The notes under the pieces were generated by a model. It was given only the letters and a program-made list of their open reading frames with translations. It searched no databases and was not told the DNA's origin. From Bacillota bacterium (GTDB taxonomy: Bacteria; Bacillota; Clostridia; Lachnospirales; Lachnospiraceae): DNA of 47,352 nt. Made by a program: the position numbers and the translations under genes. The stretch spans positions 1 to 47,352 of the forward strand of contig JAEZKU010000051.1 of NCBI GenBank assembly GCA_023436065.1, read 5' to 3'. Of the stretch, positions 25,666-33,000 are shown one piece after another (the first letter of the stretch is position 1; every line of letters starts with the position of its first letter).

Positions 25666-28068
25666 ATGGATTATAAGGCAAAAGCAAATGAACTTGTGAA
25701 GCAGATGACGCTGGAGGAGAAGGCCGGACTCTGCAGCGGTAGGGACTTCTGGAATCTGAAAAGCATTGAACGGTTAGGGCTTTCCTCTGTTATGATCACA
25801 GATGGCCCCCACGGACTTCGTAAACAGGCCGGATCCTCCGATCACCTGGGCATAAATGACAGCGTCCCTTCCACAAGCTTTCCGACGGCAAGCGCGACAG
25901 CCTGCAGCTTCGACCTTGAGCTTCTGGAAAGAATGGGGGAAGCGCTCGGTGAAAAGTGTGTGGACGAGGATGTATCCGTTATTCTCGGACCAGGTACCAA
26001 CATTAAAAGAAGTCCTCTCTGTGGACGCAATTTCGAATATTTCAGTGAAGACCCCTATCTTGCAGGTGAGATGGCCGCGGCCCTGATCAAGGGAATCCAG
26101 AGCAAAAATGTAGGCACCTCCCTAAAGCATTACGCCGTGAACAATCAGGAAGCCTATCGTATGACCGTGGATTCCATCGTTGATGAACGTGCTCTCAGGG
26201 AAATCTATCTGACCGCCTTTGAGATCGCTGTAAAGAAATCAAAGCCCTGGACCGTAATGGCGAGTTACAATAAAATTAACGGTATCTACGGTTGTGACAA
26301 TAAATATCTGCTCACTGACATTCTCCGTAAGGAGTGGGGCTTTGACGGTCTTGTTGTCAGTGACTGGGGTGCAGTAAATGACCGTGTGCAGGGTATCAGA
26401 GCCGGTATGGACCTTGAGATGCCTTCCTTAAAATATGATACAGACGCAGAGATTGTTGCTGCAATAAAGGATGGCTCCTTGTCCCTCGAAGAGCTTAATC
26501 TCTGTGCACAGCGTGTTATCGAGCTGATCCTGAAGGGCCAGGAGAAGAAAGCCAAGCCAGGCAACAAGGATAAGGAGCATCATGCTCTTGCCCGCGAGAT
26601 CGCAGGAAAATCCGCCGTACTCCTTAAAAATACCGATCACATCCTCCCGATCTGTCCAACTGCCAAGACGGCTGTCATAGGACAGATGGCAAAGAAGTCA
26701 AGATATCAGGGTGCGGGCAGCAGCCGCATTAACCCCGCCTTTCTTGATCATGCATATGACGCCTTAAAGGATGCCGGTGTGAATGCTTCCTATGCCGATG
26801 GTTATACTCTTGGAAGTAAGACTGTGGATGAAGCTCAGATTAAGGAAGCCTGTGAGCTGGCGAAGAACAGTGACATAGTTCTTCTCTTTGCAGGTCTCCC
26901 CGAGGAATATGAGAGCGAAGGCTTTGACCGTACCTCTTTGGATATGCCGGAAAGCCATAATAAGCTGATCGAGGAAGTAGCGAAGGTGAATCCCAATACG
27001 ATTGTAATCCTGCAGCTTGGTGCACCTGTACTGATGCCCTGGAAGGATAGCGTGAAGGGTATCCTTGTTATGTATCTTGCAGGTCAGGCAGGTGGTTTGG
27101 CTACCGCAGATCTGCTGCTGGGCAAGGTGAACCCCAGTGGAAAGCTTGCCGAGACCTTCCCTGCTGCATTACAGGATAATTCCAGCTTTTCTTACTTCCC
27201 CGGCAACCCAAAATCCGTTCAATATCGGGAAAGCATCTATGTAGGGTACCGCTATTATGATACTGTTAACCAAAAAGTAATGTTCCCCTTCGGATACGGC
27301 CTGTCTTATACAACCTTTGAATACAGTAACTTAGAAGTCGAAGAACTTGCACCTCTGCGCTATAAGGTCAGCATAGATGTCACCAATACAGGAACGGAAA
27401 CCGGTGCCGAGATTGTTCAGTTGTATGTACACTGTGTGGCTTCCAAGCTCTTCCGTGCGGAGAAGGAGCTAAAAGGCTTCGGTAAGCTTACACTTAAGCC
27501 GGGGGAATGTAAGAAACTGACTATGACACTGGATCAGCGCAGCTTTGCCTACTACAATACCAGGACAAAGGATTGGTGTGTGGAGGGCGGCACCTATGAT
27601 TTACTGATTGGTGCTTCCAGCGTGGATATTCGCCTGAAGACCTCGATTACCCTGGCAGGCGATGGCAAGGAAATGCTGCTCGCAGAGCAGTACCAAAAGC
27701 TGACCGATTATATTCGCCCTTCTTATCCGCTTCGTATCAGCAATGACCAGTTTATTTCACTACTGGGTTACACCCCCAAGGAGGATCATTTCGGTAAGCC
27801 CTATGACAGAAATGCCACCCTCACCGATATCAAGGACACCTTAATCGGCAAAATACTATGCTCTGTTGTAAAGAAGTCGATCAGCAAGATGTCCGGTGGG
27901 GCTTCTGCCGACCCAACCACGGTATTGATGATGGAGAGATCCGTTATGGAGATGCCGCTTCGTTCTTTGAAGATGGCTAGCGGAATGACCAACAAACAAA
28001 TCGAGGGTATCGTTGCTCTCGCCAACGGACACTTCTTCCGTGGTATCGGAAAGCTTTTGAGTAAGTAA
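25666..28068 (+). CDS. glycoside hydrolase family 3, beta-glucosidase type
   Basis: The 800-residue cytosolic enzyme (no signal peptide) starts at 25666; an ATG nine bases earlier is only one base from GGAGG and unlikely to be used. The N-terminal barrel contains ITDGPHGLRKQ, GPGTNIKRSPLCGRNFEYFSED and LKHYAVNNQE, with the nucleophile Asp233 in VVSDWG. A C-terminal GH3 domain (AVIGQMAKKSRYQGAGSSRI...EYESEGFDR) and a fibronectin-like domain (VSIDVTNTGTETGAEIVQLYV) follow. About 120 extra residues at the end, ending in ANGHFFRGIGKLL, form a helical tail seen in some clostridial GH3 enzymes. It would cut beta-glucosides, for example from plant cell walls. The divergent AraC gene is its likely regulator. 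Confidence 0.95.
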   Translation: MDYKAKANELVKQMTLEEKAGLCSGRDFWNLKSIERLGLSSVMITDGPHGLRKQAGSSDHLGINDSVPSTSFPTASATACSFDLELLERMGEALGEKCVDEDVSVILGPGTNIKRSPLCGRNFEYFSEDPYLAGEMAAALIKGIQSKNVGTSLKHYAVNNQEAYRMTVDSIVDERALREIYLTAFEIAVKKSKPWTVMASYNKINGIYGCDNKYLLTDILRKEWGFDGLVVSDWGAVNDRVQGIRAGMDLEMPSLKYDTDAEIVAAIKDGSLSLEELNLCAQRVIELILKGQEKKAKPGNKDKEHHALAREIAGKSAVLLKNTDHILPICPTAKTAVIGQMAKKSRYQGAGSSRINPAFLDHAYDALKDAGVNASYADGYTLGSKTVDEAQIKEACELAKNSDIVLLFAGLPEEYESEGFDRTSLDMPESHNKLIEEVAKVNPNTIVILQLGAPVLMPWKDSVKGILVMYLAGQAGGLATADLLLGKVNPSGKLAETFPAALQDNSSFSYFPGNPKSVQYRESIYVGYRYYDTVNQKVMFPFGYGLSYTTFEYSNLEVEELAPLRYKVSIDVTNTGTETGAEIVQLYVHCVASKLFRAEKELKGFGKLTLKPGECKKLTMTLDQRSFAYYNTRTKDWCVEGGTYDLLIGASSVDIRLKTSITLAGDGKEMLLAEQYQKLTDYIRPSYPLRISNDQFISLLGYTPKEDHFGKPYDRNATLTDIKDTLIGKILCSVVKKSISKMSGGASADPTTVLMMERSVMEMPLRSLKMASGMTNKQIEGIVALANGHFFRGIGKLLSK

Positions 28069-28095
28069 TTCAGACTTACATAAATCGAAGTATAT

Positions 28096-28313
28096 AGAGG
28101 CTGTCGTTTTATAATGTAAAAACAGTTGAGGTCATAATAATAGGCATCCCTAAATACACTGTTTGACGGACGACCAACTGATTTTGTAAGACAAGGAGCA
28201 AACAAACCTGTTTGATCATGGCTTACAAAACGGTTGGGTGTCCGGGAACCTGTGTGTGAGGGATGTCTATTATTATGATCTCAGCTATTCGTAGCTATAA
28301 TGAGACAGCCTCT
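28096..28313. repeat. 218-bp imperfect palindrome (MITE-like)
   Basis: Two arms of about 93-95 bp (28096-28190 and 28222-28313) are inverted copies. They align end to end, from AGAGGCTGTC at the tips through a 21-bp near-perfect segment (CATAATAATAGnCATCCC) to TTTTGTAAG at the centre. The loop holds a small CAAAC/GTTTG hairpin. It fills the gap between the convergent GH3 and DUF2680 genes. It has no reading frame, and no clean target duplication was found. It may be a miniature inverted-repeat transposable element that also serves as a terminator. Confidence 0.75.
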
Positions 28314-28336
28314 GTATTCCTGTTAATCAATGAAAG

Positions 28337-28351
28337 CCGGGATTATCCCGT
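28337..28351 (+). terminator. short hairpin, candidate terminator after GH3 gene
   Basis: CGGGA-TTA-TCCCG followed by TTGTTATTT. Stem of 5 bp, so weak, and it lies beyond the palindromic element. Confidence 0.3.
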
Positions 28352-28386
28352 TGTTATTTCAATCGCTACTTAACCTAAACGCAGGC

Positions 28387-28788
28387 TTATTTGCATTTTC
28401 TACCTCTCTGTCTGAGTAACGGAAAATCCCCGCTCTCCTTCAGCTTTTTCATATAGTCTGCTCGCCTGGACTTCATTTTCTCGGTGTCTTTCTTTTCCAT
28501 TACGCCAAGCTCTGCCAACTTATCCAAAACCTTGTCCTGTGCCTTTCTTTCATCGTCAAGCAGGGCATATACTTCGTTCTTCTGATCTGTCGATAAGGTG
28601 TTCCATTTCTGGATGGCTTTATTCACCTTTTCTTCAAAAAGTGCTCTGCTGCCTTTTTGGTTCGTATCCTTTTCCGACAATGTCATCGTCCCTGTATCCG
28701 TCTCAGCTGCAAAGGCAGTTACCGGAGTTACTCCAATGACTGTGACTGCTAACGCTGCCACAATCCCAAATAATCGCGCCTTAAACAT
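28387..28788 (-). CDS. small secreted DUF2680-like protein
   Basis: The 133-residue protein starts at 28788 (GAGGGAG ahead); the frame stays open to 29037 but the extra part is implausible. Residues 1-30 are a signal peptide ending VTAFAAE, so it is exported. The mature part is helical and charged (WNTLSTDQKNEVYALLDDERKAQDKVLDKLAELG, then KMKSRRADYMKKLKESGDFP). This arrangement, helix with a D/E-R-K heptad and then a short K-rich segment, resembles DUF2680 secreted proteins of clostridia. Function unknown. It is convergent with GH3 and divergent from the epimerase gene. Confidence 0.78.
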   Translation of the reverse strand: MFKARLFGIVAALAVTVIGVTPVTAFAAETDTGTMTLSEKDTNQKGSRALFEEKVNKAIQKWNTLSTDQKNEVYALLDDERKAQDKVLDKLAELGVMEKKDTEKMKSRRADYMKKLKESGDFPLLRQRGRKCK

Positions 28789-28902
28789 AAGCTCCCTCAC
28801 TTTCTCAACAAGCAACAGGGCAAATACCGGCTTTCGAGTTATAGTGTTCCCAAGCCGTTCCTTTGAAATGCGTCCTTTCTGTTGAATCGTGTTGAAAAAT
28901 GC

Positions 28903-28931
28903 TTGCAAAAAAAATTTAAAGAAGCTACTAT
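28903..28931 (+). promoter_or_regulatory. promoter of the aldose epimerase gene
   Basis: TTGCAA (28903-28908), 17-base spacer, TACTAT (28926-28931). Just downstream, AAAACCAGA (28938-28946) and TCTGGTTTT (28963-28971) form a perfect 9-bp inverted repeat with a 16-base loop in the leader, which could be an operator or an attenuator stem. Confidence 0.6.
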
Positions 28932-29019
28932 ATTTACAAAACCAGAAGACCAGCATTCGCCCTCTGGTTTTATACGAACGGGAATCTGTTATCTTTATCG
29001 AAAGGTACGAGTGATTTTT

Positions 29020-30012
29020 ATGGATATCAATATACAATATTTGGGAAGTCGGAAACAGACAGATATCCTACAATATACCCTGAAAAACGATCTCGGTATG
29101 GAGGTACATCTGCTGAACTGGGGAGCAACCATCCGCAGAATCCTGCTTCCATTTTCTGATGGAAGCAGAAAAAACATCGTCCTGTCCTATGCGGACTGGA
29201 CCGATTATATTGATAATCCGATCTATGCCGGTGCTACGCTCGGGCCGGTCACAGGTCAGCAGTATAACAACGGCCTTGTTTCATACCCCTCCATCAGAAA
29301 CTGGGCGGAGCTGGAGACCCGTGTAGACCAAGAGGGCTGTAGCGTAACCTTGTCCGCAGTATTCTCGGATGGAGAGGGCGGGCATCCCGGAAAACGTGAG
29401 CTCAAGGTAATCTATACTCTGAACAATGACAATGCTTTTCGTATACGCTATCTTGGAACGACAGACAGTGAGACCTACCTGAATCTGTCCAATCAAACTT
29501 ATCTAAATTTAAGCGGAGATTTTACCCGCTCTGCCTTGGAACAGCAGCTTCAGATAAACTCCTCCGTAGCTGTCATGAATTATCGTGATCTGACCCCGGC
29601 GGCTTATTCCCCCAGTACCCATTCCCCCTTTGATTTTTCAATCAGTCAGAGGATTTCCAATCAGCTGCTGAAATATCAGAAGAATTCTCAACTGCAGATT
29701 GCAAAGGGTTATCATCATACTTTTCTATTAGACAACCCCTCCATCGGAAGCCGGGCATTGACTCTTAGGTCTGATAGCTCCGGTTACTCCATGGAACTAT
29801 ATACAGATGCCCCGGCGTTCATTTTATATTCCGGTGGCTTGATAGATAACAGTCTCTATCTGATGGGTGACCTTAAGTCTCAAAAATCCTGTGCAGTGCT
29901 CTTAAGCCCTCAGGATCTTCCCGACGCACCGAATTTCTGCCCGGAGAGATGCAGATACACCACACCCAACAGTCCCTATGAAAGAACGATTATCTATCGC
30001 TTTCGTAAATAG
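29020..30012 (+). CDS. aldose 1-epimerase / galactose mutarotase family
   Basis: The product has 330 residues from the ATG at 29020 (MDINIQYLG); an earlier in-frame ATG at 28882 would add 46 residues lacking family character and would start upstream of the predicted promoter. The family pattern is visible: LLNWGATIRRILLP, AGATLGPVTGQQYNN (the NRI-type loop), then NLSNQTYLNLSG with the fold's usual histidine replaced by Gln, and GYHHTFLLD. It interconverts alpha and beta sugar anomers. The catalytic His of the H-x-Y-F motif (usually NLTNHTYFNL) reads Gln here, so activity may be altered. No ribosome site close to the ATG is convincing. Confidence 0.85.
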   Translation: MDINIQYLGSRKQTDILQYTLKNDLGMEVHLLNWGATIRRILLPFSDGSRKNIVLSYADWTDYIDNPIYAGATLGPVTGQQYNNGLVSYPSIRNWAELETRVDQEGCSVTLSAVFSDGEGGHPGKRELKVIYTLNNDNAFRIRYLGTTDSETYLNLSNQTYLNLSGDFTRSALEQQLQINSSVAVMNYRDLTPAAYSPSTHSPFDFSISQRISNQLLKYQKNSQLQIAKGYHHTFLLDNPSIGSRALTLRSDSSGYSMELYTDAPAFILYSGGLIDNSLYLMGDLKSQKSCAVLLSPQDLPDAPNFCPERCRYTTPNSPYERTIIYRFRK

Positions 30013-30140
30013 CTCGTTTTTAGTAGCAGAATCTGCAAGATGAAAATTTTTCTATTTTTATTTTAATCTCATGAATATTAGTGTCACCTAACGTTCATAA
30101 TATTATTGCTTTAAACAACTAATATCAGGAGGAAATAAAA

Positions 30141-30296
30141 ATGGATAACACAAACAGAAACAATACATCCAATACTAGCAGAAACGATGCTAATTCCAGC
30201 AGCAAGAATACTAATTCCAGTAAGAATAATACCGGTTCTTCCAGAAATGATGCTGGCTCCAGCAGAAATGACACAGGTTCCAACAGAAACAGATAG
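30141..30296 (+). CDS. small Asn/Ser-rich low-complexity protein
   Basis: A 51-residue open frame begins at ATG 30141 with a perfect AGGAGG eight bases ahead and ends at TAG 30294-30296. It is followed 19 bases later by a strong terminator, so it has full gene architecture. The product is almost entirely Asn, Ser, Thr, Arg, Asp, Gly, Lys and Ala, with a loose R-N-D-(A/T)-(N/G)-S-S repeat. No hydrophobic residue is present after the initiator Met, so it is not membrane-bound and probably not folded. Function unknown. It might be a spore or stress-related disordered peptide, but that is a guess. Confidence 0.65.
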   Translation: MDNTNRNNTSNTSRNDANSSSKNTNSSKNNTGSSRNDAGSSRNDTGSNRNR

Positions 30297-30315
30297 GAAC
30301 AAAGTCCAAACCAAT

Positions 30316-30347
30316 AAAAAAATGAAGTCGCAAGACTTCATTTTTTT
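30316..30347 (+). terminator. terminator of the small Asn/Ser-rich gene
   Basis: A perfect 14-bp stem (A7-TGAAGTC / GACTTCA-T7) with loop GCAA. Nearly the same sequence reappears 50 bases later. Confidence 0.88.
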
Positions 30348-30371
30348 ATGCTGGTGACCCCAGTCCAGAAC

Positions 30372-30400
30372 AAAAAAATGAAGTCATACGACTTCATTTT
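30372..30400 (-). terminator. terminator of tRNA-Gln
   Basis: AAAATGAAGTC-ATAC-GACTTCATTTT; on the minus strand it is followed by further T residues (T7). It lies 5 bases after the tRNA 3' end and shares its stem with the neighbouring terminator. Confidence 0.85.
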
Positions 30401-30404
30401 CAGA

Positions 30405-30476
30405 CTGGGGTACAAGGATTCGAACCTTGAGATGCTGGAGTCAGAGTCCAGTGCCTTACCGTTTGGCGATACCCCA
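30405..30476 (-). tRNA. tRNA-Gln (anticodon CUG)
   Basis: The minus strand begins TGGGGTATCGCC and ends GTACCCCAG, forming a 7-bp acceptor stem with discriminator G, as in Gln tRNAs. The anticodon arm CTGGA-CTCTGAC-TCCAG has anticodon CUG (codon CAG). The T arm is CAAGG-TTCGAAT-CCTTG. The CCA end is not encoded. A consensus promoter and a terminator flank it, so it is a single-gene unit. Confidence 0.96.
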
Positions 30477-30516
30477 TTATTTCATTTTCAACGGCCTCTC
30501 AGCTGCCACGAATGAT

Positions 30517-30545
30517 ATTATAACCTATACAGATTCGATTTTCAA
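30517..30545 (-). promoter_or_regulatory. promoter of tRNA-Gln
   Basis: On the minus strand TTGAAA (30540-30545), a 17-base spacer and perfect TATAAT (30517-30522), 40 bp upstream of the tRNA. Confidence 0.85.
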
Positions 30546-30598
30546 GTCCTAATTTTTTATTTTTTTCAAAAAATTCAGAACCTTTTCCTTCCATATGA

Positions 30599-31396
30599 TC
30601 ATAAGCCCAGAAGCCCTGCCGCATTCCCCCAAAAGATGCTCTCTGTTTCCTCCTCGGTAAGGTCCATCTCGGCTAAATACCGGATGTATTCTTTTTGCCC
30701 GCTCCAGGGTGAGTCGGTTCCAAAAAGTATCCGATCCGCACCATGGTCTCTGACGATACGCAGGAATTGCTCCTGGGGCAGGCTTCCCAAGGTATAGGAG
30801 GTATCAAACCATACCCTTTTACCCACGAGATATTCCTCCACAGCATCCCATTGACCAAAACCGCCCATATGCGCAAGGATAATCCTGGCATTGCTATGAT
30901 CGATCTGCTCCAGCATTTTCGCTGCACGCTCCGGTGGGCAGTGGATCGGATCGGGCAGACCGATGTCGAGGCCTGCATGGATACTGACTATGAGCTCCAG
31001 CTCTGCAGCATACTGGATGATCCGTACCATCCTGGGGTCATCGATGAAGGTAGCCTGATAGTCAGGATGCAGCTTAATACCCGGAAGCCCGAGTCTTTTG
31101 ATCTCCTGCAGTTCTTCTTTATAATGATCCGTGTCAGGATGATTTCCTCCGAAGGAAATAATACCTTCTTTTCCCGATACCTCGGCCGCATATCGGTTAA
31201 TCGTCTCAAACTGGCCGGGTCTGGTGGCAACCGGAAGCAGGACTGAAAATGATATATTATTCTCCTTCATGGAGCATTTCAGCTCTTGAAGAGTCCCATT
31301 CGTAAAGGCTTTGATTTTAGCCTCCGCTTCCATCTTTCTTACTGTCTTTTCCGCCATCTGCTCAGGAAACACATGTGTATGAAAATCTATAATCAC
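30599..31396 (-). CDS. amidohydrolase-2 family metal-dependent hydrolase
   Basis: The protein has 265 residues from a GTG start at 31396, with AGGAGGG six bases ahead; longer readings upstream lack support. The first residues IIDFHTHVFP hold the H-x-H metal pair. Further on are GIKLHPDYQ, the metal His in IVSIHAG, ILAHMGGFG, and the late Asp in ILFGTDSPW. This is the pattern of the amidohydrolase-2 (ACMSD-like) branch: (beta/alpha)8 barrels cleaving C-N or C-C bonds in the cytosol. The substrate is not readable. It lies 123 bp after the CDF exporter gene on the same strand. Nothing else in the neighbourhood suggests a pathway. Confidence 0.88.
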   Translation of the reverse strand: MIIDFHTHVFPEQMAEKTVRKMEAEAKIKAFTNGTLQELKCSMKENNISFSVLLPVATRPGQFETINRYAAEVSGKEGIISFGGNHPDTDHYKEELQEIKRLGLPGIKLHPDYQATFIDDPRMVRIIQYAAELELIVSIHAGLDIGLPDPIHCPPERAAKMLEQIDHSNARIILAHMGGFGQWDAVEEYLVGKRVWFDTSYTLGSLPQEQFLRIVRDHGADRILFGTDSPWSGQKEYIRYLAEMDLTEEETESIFWGNAAGLLGL

Positions 31397-31519
31397 CGTA
31401 ATCCCTCCTGCTTTATCCATTGCTTTATGAAAATCCAACCAATTAGTCCACATTTTCAGCAAAACCCCACTTTTCCTTCTTCGAGGTATTGTTGATCATC
31501 AATGTTATAATTGATTTCC

Positions 31520-32698
31520 TTATTCTTCAGCGACAAAGCTGTTTTCCATGGTAATGATACATTGATATCTTGAATCCTGCTGACGGATTTCATTCACAAT
31601 ATTGCTGAGAAGCTTCTGCTCTTCCTCTTTGCCATACGAATATGGGATAACCAGATCAAAAATCAAATTGATCTGATGTTCTCCATTCACAATACGGAAA
31701 TCATGAATGGTTGCCTTTGGTTCCAGGACATTGATAATCCCCAGTACCATCTCCCTCTTTTCTATCACCTTTGCATCGTTCACTTCAATCGGGTCCATAT
31801 GGATGACCAGAAAGATATCCAGCTTCTCTAAGACATCTCTTTCTATCTGGTCAATGGTCTCATGGGCCTGCTCAAAGCCCAGATTATTCGGTACCTCCGC
31901 ATGGATCGTTGCCATTCGGTGGGTCGGTCCGTAGTTGTGTATGATCAGATCATGAGTGCCATAGATCCCTTCATAGCTTTGCACCATATCCGTAATCTTG
32001 TGATATACCTCTTTCTCTATAGCCTGTCCAAGCAAGGGCTCAATCGTGTCCTTCGCAATTTTATAGCCTGCGAACATAACGAAGAAGGATACCACGACAC
32101 CCATATATCCATCGATTCTCAAGCCGGTCAAGCCTGCAACCAAGGTTGAGACAATCGTTGCTGAGGTAACCAAGACATCATTTCTGGAGTCTGCAGAGGT
32201 TGCAATCATAACCGTTGAGTTGATCCTCCTGCCTAGCTTACGATTAAATAGTGACATCCATATCTTTAATAGTACAGAGATCGCAAGTATTCCAACCAGA
32301 ATCGGATTGAAGGAAAGCTCCTCAGGATGCAGAACCTTCTGAAAGGAGGTTTGTAGCAAATTGAAGCCTACCACAAGGATTAATCCGGCTACGGCAAGCG
32401 CTGACAAATACTCAAACCTTCCATGCCCAAAGGGGTGCTCCTTGTCAGCCGGTCTTTCCGCCAGCTTAACACCGACTAAGCTGATAATGGAGGAGGCTGC
32501 ATCAGATAAGTTATTCACGGCATCTGCCATGACAGAAATACTGTTGATCACAAATCCAATCAGAAGCTTCGTGGCACACAAAAGCACATTGCAGGTAATC
32601 CCTACAACACTTGAAAGTATGCCATAGGAAGACCTTACCTTAGCATTCTCAACATTTGCATAATTCTTTACAAATAACCGTACCAGTAAATCTGTCAA
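31520..32698 (-). CDS. cation diffusion facilitator (CDF) metal exporter
   Basis: The 392-residue protein has six hydrophobic segments in the first 220 residues. CDF landmarks are MADAVNNLSDAASS (about 57-70), HPFGHGRFEYLSAL, and the second metal pair in SADSRNDV (DxxxD). The cytosolic C-terminal part (about 230-390) is longer than usual and seems to hold two ferredoxin-like modules (HDLIIHNYGPTHRMATIHAEV, then VLEPKATIHDFRIVNGEHQINLIFDL). CDF proteins export Zn, Mn, Fe, Co or Ni in exchange for protons; the metal cannot be assigned. Its 5' leader (32699-32851) contains several hairpins and may sense a metal. Confidence 0.92.
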   Translation of the reverse strand: MTDLLVRLFVKNYANVENAKVRSSYGILSSVVGITCNVLLCATKLLIGFVINSISVMADAVNNLSDAASSIISLVGVKLAERPADKEHPFGHGRFEYLSALAVAGLILVVGFNLLQTSFQKVLHPEELSFNPILVGILAISVLLKIWMSLFNRKLGRRINSTVMIATSADSRNDVLVTSATIVSTLVAGLTGLRIDGYMGVVVSFFVMFAGYKIAKDTIEPLLGQAIEKEVYHKITDMVQSYEGIYGTHDLIIHNYGPTHRMATIHAEVPNNLGFEQAHETIDQIERDVLEKLDIFLVIHMDPIEVNDAKVIEKREMVLGIINVLEPKATIHDFRIVNGEHQINLIFDLVIPYSYGKEEEQKLLSNIVNEIRQQDSRYQCIITMENSFVAEE

Positions 32699-32743
32699 AT
32701 AGAAAACCCCTTTTCCAAAATTATTTTACGAATTGCATGGCCC

Positions 32744-32851
32744 TACATCAGCAATCTGATGTATATACAATAATCTTGTATAAAATTATTTCAGCAAATA
32801 AAAATAACCCCGCATCTGTTCCATGGTAATTTTCTTGCCCATGGTTAATGC
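32744..32851 (-). promoter_or_regulatory. structured 5' leader of the CDF exporter gene
   Basis: In minus-strand order there is first a stem GCAT...ATGC enclosing CCATGG / CCATGG (32812-32851), then an AT-rich hairpin, then a perfect 8-bp hairpin TACATCAG-ATTG-CTGATGTA (32744-32763), about 45 bases before the start codon. I could not match it to the Mn (yybP-ykoY) or NiCo riboswitch cores from memory. The remaining DNA from 32852 to 33000 is AT-rich and would hold promoters for both divergent genes. Confidence 0.45.
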
Positions 32852-33000
32852 AGGAATACGATTATTGTATCATATATGAAATGAATGTCAAGTTTTATCC
32901 AATTAATTTGGGTAATTTTTCTATTCATTATTACTCTTGTGTGAGAAGCATTTATCATGCATAATATGACTATATGAAACGATAAGAAAGGGGGAGGCCT

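Noticed and set aside
28789..29037. 83-codon extension of the DUF2680-like protein
   Set aside because: It would place an internal signal peptide far from the N-terminus and cross the divergent promoter of the epimerase gene.
30743..31246. 167-codon plus-strand frame opposite the amidohydrolase
   Set aside because: It is antisense to conserved metal-binding motifs and shows no family signature.
32699..33000. Mn (yybP-ykoY) or NiCo riboswitch
   Set aside because: The leader is structured, but the conserved core blocks of these classes were not found by eye.
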